Of a stretch of DNA of 64,000 nucleotides, positions 35,633-45,449 are shown in pieces. This DNA is from Pseudorhizobium tarimense. GTDB taxonomy: Bacteria > Pseudomonadota > Alphaproteobacteria > Rhizobiales > Rhizobiaceae. A program made the translations under genes and the position numbers. The notes beneath the pieces are model-generated. The model was given only the letters and a program-made list of their open reading frames with translations. It had not been told where the DNA came from and did not search any database. The DNA is taken from positions 42,278 to 106,277 of the forward strand of contig NZ_JALJRA010000017.1 of the NCBI RefSeq assembly GCF_022968135.1, in the 5' to 3' direction. Every line of letters starts with the position of its first letter. Position 1 is the first letter of the stretch.

Positions 35633-35953
35633 CCCCCGGGGAATTAGGAACGTCCAGACATAACGGCCTTTTCCAATCAGGCTGCAGACGAGAGTCAGCG
35701 CAGGTCGATTTAGCCAAGGTGACAACGCCAAGCGATGTACCAACCGTTACCAGTAGAGCGTTCCGTATCGGGTGCTGCCTACCTCTTCGGCGCGTGGCTG
35801 CTCTTACTATTCCAGGCGAGCCGGCCAACGCGTGCCTAGGATGATTCGACATATGTTGCAGCTTCATTAACCATGATGGGCCGATACTTCGGCCCATCAA
35901 TAAGTTCTGGAGCCCGCTACACATGGTCGCCACCCGTCAACCGCGCCTGATTG
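35633..35953. other. Leader region of the exopolysaccharide locus with a strong hairpin
   Basis: About 320 bases without a recognisable gene. Its main feature is the 10-bp perfect hairpin at 35877-35900 described separately. Confidence 0.55.
35877..35900 (+). terminator. Perfect 10-bp hairpin, terminator-like
   Basis: GATGGGCCGA and TCGGCCCATC pair perfectly around a TACT loop. On the plus strand it is followed by AATAAGTTCT, a weak U-tract. It ends 53 bases before the Wza-like reading frame. It may terminate a short leader or small RNA, or act as a leader structure for the export gene. Confidence 0.45.
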
Positions 35954-36497
35954 ATGCTGGCACTTGTCTTGGGCAGCGGCGTCTCCGCCTGCGCCACCCA
36001 CGAGCCTGCGCCAAGATCTTTTGAACAAGCAGCCCTTCACCCCTATCGACTTGACAGCGGCGACCGCTTGCGGGTGACGGTTTTCAGACAACCCGCCCTT
36101 TCGACTACATACTCAGTAGATCAAAAGGGGCTTCGTTGCCTTCCCCCTGATTGGACACGTGGCTGCGCGCGGACAAACGCTACCAGCGCTTGAAGGTGCA
36201 ATCGCCGCTCGCCTGAAGCAGGGCTACCTGCGCGACCCTGATGTCACAACTGAGATCGACCGCTATCGTCCGGTCTTCGTCATGGGCGAAGCCGGACGAT
36301 CTGGCCAGTATTCGTATGTCCCGGGCATGACAGCTCAAAACGCCGTGACCATCGCCGGTGGCTTCACCCCGCGGGCCAACCATCGCGACATCGACGTCAC
36401 CCGTAAAATTAACGGCAGAGTCATTACCGGCCGCACTCCAACCTCGGCCCCTGTGCTCGCCGGGGATATCGTCGTCGTTCGTGAGCGCTTCTTCTGA
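35954..36497 (+). pseudogene. Polysaccharide export lipoprotein, Wza/ExoF-like, frameshifted
   Basis: Two frames together make a typical outer-membrane polysaccharide export protein of about 180 residues. The first opens MLALVLGSGVSAC with a lipobox and continues YRLDSGDRLRVTVFRQPALSTTYSVDQKG. At the AAAAGGGG run (36123-36130) the frame breaks; removing one G restores FVAFPLIGHVAARGQT and joins it to the second frame, which holds the rest of the poly_export and SLBB domains (GYLRDPDVTTEI, VMGEAGRSGQYSYVPGM). The break is in a homopolymer, so sequencing error is a real alternative. If genuine, the locus lacks its outer-membrane channel partner. Intact, it would pair with the Wzz protein at 47915-50071. 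Confidence 0.85.
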
Positions 36498-36681
36498 TCG
36501 TCAACGGAGGGACAGCGGTCGTCGGAATCGCGAAGACAAGCGATCGGCATCGAGCGCTCGGACCTTGCGATCAATAGAGCGCAGAAGGGCGGTTCAATAC
36601 GATTTCCTAGAATACAGGACTAGCGTTGACGATTCCACTCGCTGAGATTTGCACCAGCGTTCCATTTTTTGGGAGCAGATG

Positions 36682-37911
36682 CTACGTCTTTGCGCCCCCG
36701 TAGGAACGGACCCAGCGGCCCATATATTCTCTTCTGGACCTGTTCAGCTGCCGTGCTAGAAGCCGCAGTTTCTCCAGCTGAACCGTCAGGACATAAAGAT
36801 TGTGCCTCGATTCGAGCTCTAGCAGCACATTAGATAGCCCAAAACGGAGCGGCCAAAAGCGCGCCATCAAAGGATGGCCGGGCGGAGCGCACGAGTCTGC
36901 AGACTGTGCTTCGCCACGACGGAATGCTTCGGTGACCTTCAAGACCAGCTGCGAGCCCGGCGAGTTTCTTGCATATCTATCATTGAAGGAGATCTTTGTG
37001 TACCAGGCATGATCACCCGTTATGTAGGTTATCGATGACGCGATGGTCGTCTCTCCGATGCGCAAACGATGGATCCGCAAACGTTCTTGCTCTGCATATG
37101 CCTTGACCGCATTACGCATGAACATCGCTTCCGCAGCCGATTGCGGAATTGCTGTTCCGATGCGTCCCTTCCAGCCTGTCGCCTCAAGCTCGAAATACTC
37201 TTCAAGGGCTGGCAGAATGTCTATGACTTTATTCAACGTTTCAAAGACTATCGTGCCATCTTTCTCGAGCCGCCGATACTCCTGCCGGAGCTTGGATCGA
37301 CTACCCGCCGACAGCGTGTTCAGCGGATCGTCCCTTTCCCCCCGCTGCCACATTGCTCGCGCGTGGCATTCGAACAAGGCCGTGCGCAGTCCAAGCTGCG
37401 CGCAGTGGTTCTTTAGCGGTTCAGAGAATGCGCCGGTGTCAGGGACAAGCGGCAGCCATACGCGACGCGGTAAGCCAGGTACAATTCTTGGAAGGGCGAG
37501 GAAGCAGCGTAAGGCAGCTGAATCATGATCCCGGTGGATCAAAGGCACGCCCAAGGCAGAAAAGTTATGGTGCCACCCAATCATCGCGCGAAGCGGCAAG
37601 CCCCACCGCTTAGATGAAATCAGGAAAGGCCATGCAAAGACGAGCTCTCCATCGCTCGTGAAGAACAGCGCCACCTTCACGCCTTTGCCGAAGGCATGGG
37701 CGGCCGCCTGTGCGAAGTCCGCCTCGTAGAACAGGTTCGGCACAAGCGCGTTCCTGCCGAGGCCCCGCCACTGCTCAAGCACTTGTGCTTGCAGTGGAAA
37801 TTCCGCGATAGCCACGACCAGCCCAGTCTCGTGATGAGCATGGGTGGAAACGCCAAGTTCCGGTTGGCGTAGCGGCGCGTCGGCACGCGCGATACCACTG
37901 TAGTCCATCAA
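36682..37911 (-). CDS. FemAB/CelD-like GNAT acyltransferase (BioF2-like), first copy
   Basis: 409-residue cytoplasmic protein of the GNAT-fold group annotated as CelD or BioF2-like acetyltransferases. The N-terminal third (about 45-180) carries the first GNAT-like half (NLFYEADFAQAAAHAF); the conserved core is LSAGSRSKLRQEYRRLEKDG, then YFELEATGWKGRIGTAI and ASSITYITGDHAWYTKISF in the second half. Such proteins are common in rhizobial exopolysaccharide loci and are thought to acylate sugars or lipid-linked repeats. It is the only minus-strand gene before the wzy/wzx pair. A second, diverged member lies at 50545-51744 at the other end of the locus. Confidence 0.85.
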   Translation of the reverse strand: MMDYSGIARADAPLRQPELGVSTHAHHETGLVVAIAEFPLQAQVLEQWRGLGRNALVPNLFYEADFAQAAAHAFGKGVKVALFFTSDGELVFAWPFLISSKRWGLPLRAMIGWHHNFSALGVPLIHRDHDSAALRCFLALPRIVPGLPRRVWLPLVPDTGAFSEPLKNHCAQLGLRTALFECHARAMWQRGERDDPLNTLSAGSRSKLRQEYRRLEKDGTIVFETLNKVIDILPALEEYFELEATGWKGRIGTAIPQSAAEAMFMRNAVKAYAEQERLRIHRLRIGETTIASSITYITGDHAWYTKISFNDRYARNSPGSQLVLKVTEAFRRGEAQSADSCAPPGHPLMARFWPLRFGLSNVLLELESRHNLYVLTVQLEKLRLLARQLNRSRREYMGRWVRSYGGAKT

Positions 37912-38781
37912 CCAACTCCACTATAACCAGTCGTTATTAAAGCTAAGAGCAGAAACCGGCCTTTCAGGAAGGACATGCGCCCGGTTTAACCATTTTCACG
38001 GCAACCTAAAGTACGGCCTTGAATCTGACAACACGATCCACAGGACGCAGTTTCGCCTCTATTAATATTCGGACAAGTTTATTGGGAGAGTGTCCGTTGC
38101 GGATCTGTCGCAGCAGGGCAAGGATCTGCTTATTGACGGATCCGATACCATCAGCAGATGAGCCATACAATCGACGGCAAAAGTCTCCTTCTCATCTCCA
38201 TTACGAGCTCCTTTATCGCCTGACCCTCGGTTAAACCGGCCTCCTCTCGTCGCTTGCGCTTAATCCCCAGATCTGGCTTCAGCGCTTTCATTGGGAAGCT
38301 TGGCACGGTTCCAGATCCGGCTATGCTTTCAGCATTGCTTCGAAAAAGGGCTCCGCCCTGCGCACCGTCGACCTTACTCTCAACGGCCGTCGGATCTTCG
38401 TCCTGGCGTGCATGCTCCGCACCGACGCGGTGAACGATCCGTCACACCACCTTCACGAGTGTGGCGCAGTCGTCGCGGTGCCTGGTCGCGAAGGATCGGC
38501 GAAACGTTCTTGTCCATCTCCTCGATGGAGCGAGCAACAGGAAATGCGTCCTTTTGGCGATAACAAAGATCCTCCACATCCATTGAATGCGAGTTAGGAA
38601 TATTCGGGCAGCATGGAAGCCTCAGCTCGCGACGAACACAGTCCTTTCTGCTGGCACGATAGAGCCCGTCTACTCGTCTCTGATCCTCGATCTGAGCGTT
38701 AGCAGGTTAAGCAACAATTCAGGAGGATATGGTTTTGTCGCTTTGAAAGCCCGCTCGAGTTTCGCCGCCAATGAGAATAAG
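37912..38781. other. Long gene-free region upstream of wzy
   Basis: About 870 bases between divergent genes. An open frame leads into wzy from 38587, but it has no ribosome site and its product before the membrane start is not conserved-looking. Other frames (38019-38234, 38291-38563) are short and unrecognised; a short readable stretch LSQQGKDLLIDGSDTIS at about 38100 may be a gene remnant. The promoters of the acyltransferase and of wzy-wzx must lie here. Confidence 0.55.
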
Positions 38782-40212
38782 ATGAACCTGCTACCAATTT
38801 TGTTGTTTTGGGTGCTTTTGCTCGTCGCAATCACCATTCGGGGCCCCTTAATTTTCTATCTTCTGTTCTGCTCGATGTCCTTCGGATCGTTGTCCGTAGT
38901 TCCACCTGAGCTGACGCAGGGGCTAAGCCTAACGCCTCCACCGATCATTGCTCTGGCGATCATCGCGATGTACGGCGGCGGCGCCAACGGGCTGCCCCGG
39001 CTCTTGGACATCGCTTTGCGACCGTCGCAGTGCCTGCTGCTCTTTCTGTTCTGGGTAGTGGCCGTGTGGGTAACACTGTTCATGCCACGCATCTTCGCAG
39101 GATCCGTGACCATCATTCCAATGCGTCTGGAAGAGGCAACCAGCGGCGTCGGCCTTTATCCAACGCAGCAGAACATATCGCAGCTCATGTATCTGACGAT
39201 CTCAATCCTCACCGTGCTCGCCTGCGCCCTGGGGCTCCGGTCGCCACGGACGCGCCAGCACGTACTCGTCGCCATGTGCGCCGGCGGCGGCATGGTCGCG
39301 CTGACAGGATGTCTGGACCTGGTAGGATTGGGCCCCTACCTCGACGTGTTTCGCACCGCGACGTACGATTATTTAACGGATGTCGAGATTGCCAATGTCA
39401 AACGGGTTGTGGGGTTGATGCCTGAAGCTTCAGCCTACGGTTCGCTCGCTGTGGCATTTCTTTCGGCAATCTACTTCTTCCGCCGAGCGATCGCCTCCCC
39501 CTGGATCCGCCTCTATGCGACGCCCTGCCTCATCGTCTTGCTTACAGTTTCTGCTCTACTTTCGACATCGTCAGCTGCCTATGGGGGACTGGCTGTATTT
39601 GGTTGCGCGGCGGCGATCGAATGGCTCTGGCGGCTGCTGACCACCGAGAAAGGAAGCGTCGCTCGTGAGGGGCTGCTTGCGGAGTTTTGGTCGCTTCTGA
39701 TTGGCTCCAGCGCGGTCTATCTCCTGGCGGTTGCCAACCCCTCGCTGTTCGACCCCCTTGTGGAGCTGGTTGATACGATCATCTTCCAGAAGACGGCTTC
39801 AGACTCCTACGAGGAACGAAGCATGTGGACGGCCGTTTCGCTGGCGGCCCTCGTCGATACCTGGGGATTGGGGGTCGGGGTGGGCGCAACACGTGCATCG
39901 AACGGCGTTGTGGCCGTCTTCAGCAATTGCGGCGTGATCGGCGGATTGCTGTTTTATGGATTCATACTTCAAACGTTTTTGCGCAAATCGCCTGCCAGCG
40001 TCCAAGTGGATGAAGCCATCCTCACTGCTACGCGTTTCTACATGCCGCCTGTGCTCATCATGGGCACCCTCGCCGGCACTTCGGCAGATTTCGGAACAAT
40101 GAATGCCTGCATCTATGGGATGGCGGCTGCACTATCCTGGCCGGTTCCGGCTGTTAGCAGCGCCCTCCCTGCCCCAGAACGCTCTTCTCCCGTTCAACAA
40201 GCTCCTGTCTGA
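38782..40212 (+). CDS. O-antigen/exopolysaccharide polymerase-like membrane protein (Wzy family)
   Basis: 476-residue inner-membrane protein with about eleven hydrophobic helices and a long periplasmic loop around residues 310-360 (VDTIIFQKTASDSYEERSMW). This is the layout of Wzy-type polymerases and O-antigen ligases, which have little sequence conservation. The ATG at 38782 (MNLLPILLFW) starts directly before the first helix. It overlaps the flippase gene by one base (TGATG), the usual Wzy-Wzx neighbourhood. It likely links flipped repeat units in the periplasm. Confidence 0.82.
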   Translation: MNLLPILLFWVLLLVAITIRGPLIFYLLFCSMSFGSLSVVPPELTQGLSLTPPPIIALAIIAMYGGGANGLPRLLDIALRPSQCLLLFLFWVVAVWVTLFMPRIFAGSVTIIPMRLEEATSGVGLYPTQQNISQLMYLTISILTVLACALGLRSPRTRQHVLVAMCAGGGMVALTGCLDLVGLGPYLDVFRTATYDYLTDVEIANVKRVVGLMPEASAYGSLAVAFLSAIYFFRRAIASPWIRLYATPCLIVLLTVSALLSTSSAAYGGLAVFGCAAAIEWLWRLLTTEKGSVAREGLLAEFWSLLIGSSAVYLLAVANPSLFDPLVELVDTIIFQKTASDSYEERSMWTAVSLAALVDTWGLGVGVGATRASNGVVAVFSNCGVIGGLLFYGFILQTFLRKSPASVQVDEAILTATRFYMPPVLIMGTLAGTSADFGTMNACIYGMAAALSWPVPAVSSALPAPERSSPVQQAPV

Positions 40213-41690
40213 TGTCTCAACCTCCGGACGCTCCCCTTTCTGAACGAACAATGCGCGCAGGGCTCTGGACTGTCGGCGCGCGTCTTTCATCTCGGCTCCT
40301 GGATTTCCTCACGCTGCTCGTTCTGGCGCGTTTCCTCGGACCTGCGGATTTTGGGTTGGTCGCTACGGCGATGACGGTTATCTTCATTGTCGAGGCCATT
40401 CTGGAGCTGCCGCTTGCCTCCGCTCTCGTTCGCCTTCAGCATGTCACCGCAAGTGCTTACAGCACCGCCTTTACGCTTGGCCTTCTTCGGGGCTCGTTGA
40501 TAGCCGCTATCCTGGCCGCTGTGTCTCTCCCGCTAGCCTCCTTCTATGGTGAAGGAAGGCTCGCCCCTTTGATTTGCACCCTGGCCCTTGCTCCCGCACT
40601 TCGCGGAATGATCAGTCCCCGCTTGGTCGCTTTCGACAAGATGCTGGACTTTCGCCGGAGGGGGCTGCTGGAGCTTTTCGGGAAAGCGACGGCTGCTGCG
40701 CTCGCCATTGCTATTGCCACTACGACCGGAAGCTACTGGGCGATTGCTGCCGCCACGATTGCAGCTCCGGCCGTGATGATGTCGTTGTCCTACGTCATGG
40801 CGCCGATGTGGCCAAGGCTGACGTTGGCGGACTGGCCTCTATTTTCGCAGATAGCGGGCTGGAACTTCGTTTCACAAACCCTATCCGCGGTGAACTGGCA
40901 GATCGACCGGATTTTGCTGCCGCGATATGTAGATACCGCCTCCTTTGGCCGCTTTGCGGCGGCGAACGATCTTGCTTCGCTTCCCTCCCAGGCAATCGTC
41001 GCTCCCGCCATGGGCCCACTGATGGCGGCGTTCACGGCCGCGCGCGACAACGGTCATCTAAAGGAAGTTTACCTTAAGAGCAGCGCGAGCCTCATTCTCG
41101 TTCTTCTGCCGGTCCTCTTTTTCATCGCCACGTTCGCTGGCCCGTTGATCAAGGTGTTGCTTGGGCCGCAATGGGAGGCCGCCGGCCCGATCCTCGCAGG
41201 CTTGGCATTCGCGGGCCTCCTCGCGTTGCCTTCCATTCCCATGCTTCCTCTCGCGCTCGTCATGGACAGATCGCGCGACCTCGCTACTCGTTCATTCGTC
41301 GAACTTATTGTTCGCGTTCCCCTAACGCTCATCGGCATCATTATGTTCGGAATTCCCGGGGCGATCGTGGCGAGAGCCGGCAGCGCTATCGCGGTATGCG
41401 TCTCATCGCTCTCGTTGACAAGAGCCATGGCGAACATAGCCATACGGGACCAACTGGCCGTGGCGATCCGACCATTACTGGCCATCGTCCCGGCAAGTTG
41501 CGTGCTGTTCCTGTGCAAGAATTACCTTGGCTTCGACGAGACGCTCTATCGTGACTTTCTCGCATCGGGCTTTGCATACTGTCTAACCTATGCGGCCTCC
41601 ATTCATGTTTTATGGCTTTTGGCAAAGCGTCCCAGCGGAATAGAAGCAACCATTGTAGGGATCGCATCAGCCTACCTACGGCGGAGGTAG
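40212..41690 (+). CDS. Polysaccharide flippase, Wzx family (MOP superfamily)
   Basis: 492-residue membrane protein with about twelve to fourteen hydrophobic helices. The N-terminal GLWTVGARLSSRLLDFLTLL, LARFLGPADFGLVATAM and GWNFVSQTLSAVNWQIDRIL are typical of lipopolysaccharide/exopolysaccharide flippases such as WzxC or ExoT. It flips lipid-linked repeat units to the periplasmic face. It is coupled to wzy by TGATG. A decayed GT8 gene follows 55 bases downstream. Confidence 0.92.
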   Translation: MSQPPDAPLSERTMRAGLWTVGARLSSRLLDFLTLLVLARFLGPADFGLVATAMTVIFIVEAILELPLASALVRLQHVTASAYSTAFTLGLLRGSLIAAILAAVSLPLASFYGEGRLAPLICTLALAPALRGMISPRLVAFDKMLDFRRRGLLELFGKATAAALAIAIATTTGSYWAIAAATIAAPAVMMSLSYVMAPMWPRLTLADWPLFSQIAGWNFVSQTLSAVNWQIDRILLPRYVDTASFGRFAAANDLASLPSQAIVAPAMGPLMAAFTAARDNGHLKEVYLKSSASLILVLLPVLFFIATFAGPLIKVLLGPQWEAAGPILAGLAFAGLLALPSIPMLPLALVMDRSRDLATRSFVELIVRVPLTLIGIIMFGIPGAIVARAGSAIAVCVSSLSLTRAMANIAIRDQLAVAIRPLLAIVPASCVLFLCKNYLGFDETLYRDFLASGFAYCLTYAASIHVLWLLAKRPSGIEATIVGIASAYLRRR

Positions 41691-41745
41691 CTTGCTCCTC
41701 CGCCGCCTACGTTTTCGATGAGGGGCTCCATGAAGGATTAGCGCC

Positions 41746-42062
41746 GTGGTATTCGTGAATGACCAGGCTCTCTTGCCCCTTCCCTTGTCGCTGCATTGCA
41801 GGTTGCAGCAGTCCCGGAGGGAAACTGGTTGTGCAGGCGATTTCGGAGGCTACTGGCCGAAGCACAAGGCCTATATGGCCGAGTTGGGAATTGATGACTC
41901 CAGGAACTACTTCAACTCAGGCGTCCTGGCGTTCCGTCTCGATACATGGCGGGAAATAGCGCCCCGTGCGCTCGATACTTTCCCCGCCATTCGGAGCGCT
42001 CTCTCTAGCATGATCAAAGCGCCCTGAACGCGGTCTTCACCGGTCGATTGGAACCGATCTCG
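41746..42062 (+). pseudogene. Glycosyltransferase family 8 remnant
   Basis: The middle frame gives YWPKHKAYMAELGIDDSRNY followed by FNSGVLAFRLDTWREIAPRA, the acceptor-side core of a GT8 enzyme. Upstream, the same protein appears to continue in another frame (GKLVVQAISEA), and downstream the motif HDQSALNAVFTGRLEPIS, also a GT8 hallmark, is in a third frame from about 42010. The N-terminal nucleotide-sugar domain with the DxD motif is missing. So at least two frameshifts and a deletion have destroyed it. It was probably one of the sugar transferases of this exopolysaccharide. Confidence 0.8.
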
Positions 42063-42065
42063 GTT

Positions 42066-43007
42066 CTACATATCAAGGATTTTCTTAGGGTTGATTCGCC
42101 CCGTCAGTAGGTCTTTGAAGGCGAGGAAATTTCCCAACAGTCGCCCACGCCGATCCACCCATGGCTCCGGCCGGGCGCTTTTCGCCAGATTGGCGGCGAA
42201 GTTCCTGACAATACCATCCCAGGCCTGATACCGGGACATGTTGCCTTTGCGGTGGATGTGTATCCTGTTGGCAACCTGAGAGTAGCCGAGGCGTTTTCCA
42301 GGGCTGCGTCCGGCCTTCTTCGTTCCCATGTGCACGCCCCGTAATTGGGAAGCCCTGACGATCTTGCCGTGGGCCGCAAGTTGTCTGGAGAAGTCCAAAT
42401 CTTCCAGCCATGCGTAGAGAGGCAGATCTTCGTCAAAACAAACGCCAAATCGTCGCACGGGTGCCATACGGATGGCCATGTTACATCCGTAGCCGTTGAA
42501 GATTGGCTCCACCGCCGGCGAACCCGCGAACTCGTCCGTTTCCAGGATTTCCAACGCCTCGTGAAATTCCAGCCCCGCCCCCTGTGCGCCGTCCTCGATC
42601 ATGTGGCCTGTCGCGACCATGATGAGAGGATCCATTGCGAAGAGCCTCTCCACCTCTTCCAGATAGTTGGCCGCGGGAAGGAAGTCGTCATCGAAGAAGA
42701 CCATGATATCGGCGCTCGAAGCGGCCACCATGGCATTGCGTTGATGAGACGATCCGATCGAGCCCTGCACAACCTGAACCGTCCCGCGGTAGAGTGACAA
42801 CCCCTGCATATCAACATCTTCAGGGCGGGCGGGGCAGACGAGGAGCTCATCGGCCCCGCGTATCTGACGGTCAAGGACCGAAATCGTCTGAGCTAGGATA
42901 TCGCGCCTGCCTGCGGTGGCGATGGCAATGGCAATGGTCGAACTGCTCACAATCGAGTTTCCTGCGTTTCTGACATCGCCACTTTCCCGTCTGCCATGCA
43001 GCCGCAT
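42066..43007 (-). CDS. Family 2 glycosyltransferase
   Basis: 313-residue GT-A enzyme. TIAIAIATAGRRDIL begins the nucleotide fold, the metal/nucleotide DxD motif is in VFFDDDFLP at about 110-118, and LEDLDFSRQL (ED motif) provides the likely catalytic acid. It transfers a sugar from a nucleotide donor to the growing lipid-linked repeat on the cytoplasmic face. I start at ATG 43007 because GGGGG stands six bases before it; an in-frame GTG at 43022 is possible. It follows the epimerase by 24 bases on the same strand. Confidence 0.9.
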   Translation of the reverse strand: MRLHGRRESGDVRNAGNSIVSSSTIAIAIATAGRRDILAQTISVLDRQIRGADELLVCPARPEDVDMQGLSLYRGTVQVVQGSIGSSHQRNAMVAASSADIMVFFDDDFLPAANYLEEVERLFAMDPLIMVATGHMIEDGAQGAGLEFHEALEILETDEFAGSPAVEPIFNGYGCNMAIRMAPVRRFGVCFDEDLPLYAWLEDLDFSRQLAAHGKIVRASQLRGVHMGTKKAGRSPGKRLGYSQVANRIHIHRKGNMSRYQAWDGIVRNFAANLAKSARPEPWVDRRGRLLGNFLAFKDLLTGRINPKKILDM

Positions 43008-43031
43008 CTTCGACCCCCACACCTTTCAAGG

Positions 43032-44000
43032 CTAAACAAAACGTCCCCCACTTTCGCTGTTCCATCGTTCCAGGGCTGACGGCAGCTTACCCTTTACGGC
43101 CAGCCCGGCCGCTTCCAGCCAGCCTGGCACGACATCCGTCGACCGAACGAGCTTCGTTACCCGATCAGGATGAATACCAAGCCCTAGCGCTGAAAAGGGA
43201 CGCAGGACCTTCGCGGCATAGGCCACGGCGGTGCGTGGAACGAGGAAGGTCCTCGCCTCATGCATATGCCGTTCGCGAAAGGCTTCGACAATCTCCTCTA
43301 ACGTGTAGCGGTCGGGATAGCAGGCGTTGAAAAGAACCAGCCGCTCTTCCTGCTGCTCCGAGAATCGCAGCGCATCCAAGAGGTCTTCCACGTAAAAGCA
43401 TGCTTTGATGGTGTCCTTACGACCCGGGTAGATGAAGATGCCTTTCTTCAGCAATTTCGCCATTCGGGTAAAATTGCCGCCCTCTCCGGCTCCGAAGATA
43501 ACAGCTGGTCTGCAGATAACGAGGCGACGCCGCTCGTCCTCCTCCATCCAGGCAAGCTGAACGCGCTCTGCCATGAATTTCGAGCGGCCATACGGCGTGT
43601 CAGGCGCCGGCGGCGTACTCTCGTTCTTTGTTTCCTCACCTGCTCCGTAAACTGAAATCGAACTGGTGAAGGTGATTTCGTAAACGTTAAGCCGTCGTGC
43701 GAGTGCAGTGATCGAAGAGGCACCTAGAATGTTCGTCTGGTAGTATTCATGATCTTCGTGCCCGGGCGTCGTGTGTACGGCAGCCAGGTTATAGATGCGA
43801 CCAACAGGTACGCCCGGATCGAAGCCGGAAAGATCACGAACATCGGCATGGCGATAGATGACGCCGTCGCACCGCTCACGCGACGGCCTGATATCGACGG
43901 AGATTACACTGCCGCCCTCTGCCACGAGCCGGCGCACCAGATGCGTTCCGATGAAGCCTGAGCCGCCAAAGACGAGTGAATGCATGGGTACGTCTGCCAT
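43032..44000 (-). CDS. NAD-dependent sugar epimerase/dehydratase, extended SDR
   Basis: 322-residue extended SDR. The cofactor loop GGSGFIG is at residues 12-18, ADVRD at 52-56, catalytic Ser in FTSSISVYG (111-119), and Tyr137/Lys141 in TPYGRSK. It likely interconverts or dehydrates a nucleotide sugar for the polysaccharide. Start at 44000 is supported by GGAAGG upstream; an in-frame TTG at 44021 is weaker. The gene lies between two glycosyltransferase genes on the minus strand and is probably co-transcribed with them. The exact sugar cannot be given. Confidence 0.88.
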   Translation of the reverse strand: MADVPMHSLVFGGSGFIGTHLVRRLVAEGGSVISVDIRPSRERCDGVIYRHADVRDLSGFDPGVPVGRIYNLAAVHTTPGHEDHEYYQTNILGASSITALARRLNVYEITFTSSISVYGAGEETKNESTPPAPDTPYGRSKFMAERVQLAWMEEDERRRLVICRPAVIFGAGEGGNFTRMAKLLKKGIFIYPGRKDTIKACFYVEDLLDALRFSEQQEERLVLFNACYPDRYTLEEIVEAFRERHMHEARTFLVPRTAVAYAAKVLRPFSALGLGIHPDRVTKLVRSTDVVPGWLEAAGLAVKGKLPSALERWNSESGGRFV

Positions 44001-44075
44001 AAAAAGTGCCTTCCGAGACAATACGAGGCAAAGTTCAGCCTCGTTCGGTCAACCAGGAATTGGTATGAAAGCCTG

Positions 44076-45251
44076 CTAATCGACCAGCGCTTCCTCGCGC
44101 TGAGGAACAAGGTCAATGCGCACGTCTCGCATCTCTTCTTCAGACATTTTCCGTCTGGTGGTCTCTGTTAGCGACCCAGTCACGCCACCAAGGAATTGGC
44201 GCAGCTCCGCTTCGAAACGGCTAGGCACGAACCTCATAGCGTGAGCCCGGATCTCGGCTGGGCTGAAACGGTCCTGTTCTTTCTCGAAGGTTGTCAGCGC
44301 CACCATCAGCGCCTCCACAGTCTGCTCATGGAAGAACAGACCTGTCGTTCCTTCCACGACCGTCTCAAGCGCCCCACCCCGCCCAAAGGCGATCACTGGA
44401 CGACCGCATGCCATTGCCTCAAGTGGCACGATCCCGAAATCTTCGACGCCCGGGTAGAGCAGCGCACGGCAACCGGCAAGGTAACTTTCCATCTCCGCAT
44501 CGGAAACAGCGCCGATGAAATGAACGGTGGGACCAGCTATTTGCTTGAGTCTGGTTGAAGCACCATCACCGACAACAACCAGTGGCAGGTTCATCTTGGT
44601 GCAAGCCGCTACCGCCAACTCAATTTTCTTGTATGGCGTGATTTGTCCCGCACATAAATAGTAATCCTTCGATCCGGGCGTAATCTGGAAACGGGCGACA
44701 TCCACGGGTGGATGGATAACCGTCGCCTGTCGCCGATAGAACTTCATGACCCGCTTGGCCACGTACTCAGAATTTGTCACAAAGTGGTCGACGCGATGTG
44801 ATGTTGTAACGTCCCACTGCCGCAAGATGGGCGCTGTCAGCGCAAGCACTGCGCGCGCTAGCCTGCTCGAACCCGCCATGTACTGAGGGTAGAGGTCCCA
44901 GATGTATCTCATTGGAGAGTGGCAATAGCATACATGAACGGCATCTGGTCTTGTGATCACGCCCTTGGCTGGGCCGGCCTCGCTTGAAATCACCAGATCG
45001 TAGGCGGTCAGATCGAGAGACTCCAACGCATGAGGCATGAGTGGGAGCATCTTTTGATAGTGTTTGCGCCCGCCGATATTTTGCAGGAACGACGTCGTCA
45101 GTTTGTGGCGCTTGAGTTTGGCAGACAATTTTTCCGGGTCTGCGACCAGGGTGAAGATATCGGCATTAGGGAAGATGTCGCAAAAGGTCTCGAGGACCTT
45201 CTCTCCACCGCGCATGCCAACGAGCCAATAATGTACCAAAGCTACTTTCAC
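44076..45251 (-). CDS. Family 4 glycosyltransferase (first)
   Basis: 391-residue GT-B enzyme. The N-terminal acceptor domain begins VKVALVHYWLVGMRGGEKV; the donor domain includes GQITPYKKIELAVAA, FIGAVSDAEMESYL and the E-x7-E motif in EDFGIVPLEAMACG. These are hallmarks of GT4 (mannosyl/fucosyl/glucosyltransferase) enzymes. I start at GTG 45251, which fits the beginning of the domain; the frame is open to 45296. It adds a sugar to the repeat unit. Confidence 0.9.
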   Translation of the reverse strand: MKVALVHYWLVGMRGGEKVLETFCDIFPNADIFTLVADPEKLSAKLKRHKLTTSFLQNIGGRKHYQKMLPLMPHALESLDLTAYDLVISSEAGPAKGVITRPDAVHVCYCHSPMRYIWDLYPQYMAGSSRLARAVLALTAPILRQWDVTTSHRVDHFVTNSEYVAKRVMKFYRRQATVIHPPVDVARFQITPGSKDYYLCAGQITPYKKIELAVAACTKMNLPLVVVGDGASTRLKQIAGPTVHFIGAVSDAEMESYLAGCRALLYPGVEDFGIVPLEAMACGRPVIAFGRGGALETVVEGTTGLFFHEQTVEALMVALTTFEKEQDRFSPAEIRAHAMRFVPSRFEAELRQFLGGVTGSLTETTRRKMSEEEMRDVRIDLVPQREEALVD

Positions 45252-45449
45252 GGCGCACCCCACTAGACTTATCCATGGCGCCTTTCCTAATCCCACTGCC
45301 GTATAGATCCCGCTAAATATGTTGGTCTACTTTTCACTGACTGATTCAGATTCTGTTTTTGAATTCGCTTTACCTCTTGATGTCGTGGGAATGATCATTC
45401 GTTTCCCGCCTTCGGAGAACTAAGCAAGTGCTGTCGCGGACGAGATCTA

